A DNA stretch of 42,182 nucleotides from Thermoproteota archaeon (lineage in GTDB: Archaea; Korarchaeota; Korarchaeia; Korarchaeales; Korarchaeaceae), in the NCBI GenBank assembly GCA_027491785.1, contig JAOZGJ010000063.1, forward strand, positions 1 through 42,182, read 5' to 3'. A program made the position numbers and the translations under genes. Shown in pieces: positions 41,720 through 42,182 of this stretch. Below the pieces are notes generated by a model. The model saw only the letters and a list, made by a program, of their open reading frames with translations. It did not search any database and had not been told where the DNA came from. The stretch's first letter is position 1; each line of letters begins with the position of its first letter.

Positions 41720-42182
41720 TCAATCCCTTCTCAGGATCCAGTAATCACCCTCCTTTCTTATGGTTCCGTTTAGGTAGCCCTCACCAAAATCACCGAGCTT
41801 CATGAAAGCGACATCCTTCCCCTTCATATAGTGTATGAGCCTTCTAATAACCTCAGTATTCCTTTCATCAAAGCGGAAGTAATGCATTTCAAGGACGAAC
41901 ACACCTCCCTTCCTATACACGGTATCAAACGATTTTTTGAGCTCTTCATAGCCTCTAGTAGCTCCTGTCTCCCAATTCTTCGTGAGAGATTGTGAGGCAT
42001 GCACTATAACCAATCCATCATCTAGATAGGGTTCCCCTATCCTCTCAGAATCCTCATCATACATGGCTGAAAATACAATGAATCCAAGATCTCTCGCAGC
42101 TTCTAACGTGTTGTTATCGAAGGTATCGAAGGGAGGTATGAAGCTCCTTATCTTAACTCTAGGATCCATAGAGCTGAGAATT
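41720..42182 (-). CDS. Polysaccharide deacetylase / DUF2334-like protein (5' end off window)
   Basis: The minus-strand frame is open to the window edge, so this is the C-terminal 150 residues of a longer protein; ATG 42169 is internal. RSFIPPFDTFDNNTLEAARD, GFIVFSAMYDED, VIVHASQSLTKNW, FVLEMHYFRF and KDVAFMKLGDFGEGYL resemble the second half of the NodB-type deacetylase barrel, with the late His of the EMHYF strand as a likely metal or catalytic residue. The substrate is unknown. It converges on nnr across 12 bases. Confidence 0.7.
   Translation of the reverse strand, partial: ILSSMDPRVKIRSFIPPFDTFDNNTLEAARDLGFIVFSAMYDEDSERIGEPYLDDGLVIVHASQSLTKNWETGATRGYEELKKSFDTVYRKGGVFVLEMHYFRFDERNTEVIRRLIHYMKGKDVAFMKLGDFGEGYLNGTIRKEGDYWILRRD

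Noticed and set aside
1-42182. CRISPR arrays, insertion sequences, tRNA genes
   Set aside because: I looked for regularly spaced repeats, transposase motifs with terminal inverted repeats, and the GTTCGA-type T-arm with a matching acceptor stem in all gaps; none was convincing.

Overview
The window reads as a chromosomal segment of a thermophilic archaeon, most likely of the TACK group; a korarchaeal genome is my best guess, but I cannot run a placement. Signs of this are the ATP-dependent DNA ligase, archaeal-type TrpRS, Taw3 (wyosine tRNA modification), a PAC2-family protein, a DPSL-type ferritin-like protein very close in motifs to the Sulfolobales version, many ATG/GTG starts with a TATA-like box 25-30 nt upstream (leaderless transcripts), and Shine-Dalgarno GGTGA motifs inside operons. 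Genes are densely packed on both strands and many overlap.

Layout. 1-5484: a complete branched-chain amino acid type (Liv) ABC transporter. The binding protein, two permeases and a DUF6282-like metal hydrolase lie on the plus strand; the two ATPases converge on them from the minus strand. This block looks more AT-rich than the rest. 5485-6117: mostly decayed sequence with one ORF interrupted by TGA. 6127-9805: a FUN14-like membrane protein, a stand-alone molybdopterin oxidoreductase and a protein joining an OB fold to an AAA-like domain that has lost its P-loop. 9806-13001: UspA, PadR, a UbiE/MenG-like methyltransferase, an unknown protein and a coiled-coil PD-(D/E)XK protein. 13236-17592: an M20 amidohydrolase, a surface beta-propeller gene broken by two frameshifts, and a GDPD phosphodiesterase. 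17661-21043: a methyltransferase, a lipoamide-dehydrogenase-like flavoprotein, a DUF1614 protein and an ICMT-like protein. 21062-21411: the remnant of a proton-ATPase-type P-type ATPase. 21518-22589: a Fur-like regulator divergent from a DPS-like protein, with a large palindrome between them. 22737-27499: a possible nuclease, an AIM24 pair, a three-gene membrane operon, a NifX-like protein and a DHH phosphoesterase. 27592-31948: GNAT, two radical SAM proteins, CutA and a MarR-like regulator with a 40-bp palindromic operator. 32089-38015: two minus-strand operons, PAC2 / Hsp20 / DNA ligase and Taw3 / CinA-like / HAD / TrpRS. 38183-38894: a VapBC-type toxin-antitoxin pair with its operator. 38870-42182: a double-hotdog thioesterase, a candidate 5S rRNA, Nnr, and a polysaccharide-deacetylase-like gene that runs off the window.

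How the parts fit. Housekeeping repair and quality control is well represented: DNA ligase, Hsp20, a PAC2 protein, NAD(P)HX repair by Nnr, a CinA-like protein, DPSL oxidative protection. The most unusual items are the OB plus inactivated AAA protein, the broken propeller gene, the P-type ATPase relic, the three large regulatory palindromes, and a 13-bp promoter motif that occurs upstream of both the 5S-like RNA and another strongly self-complementary segment.
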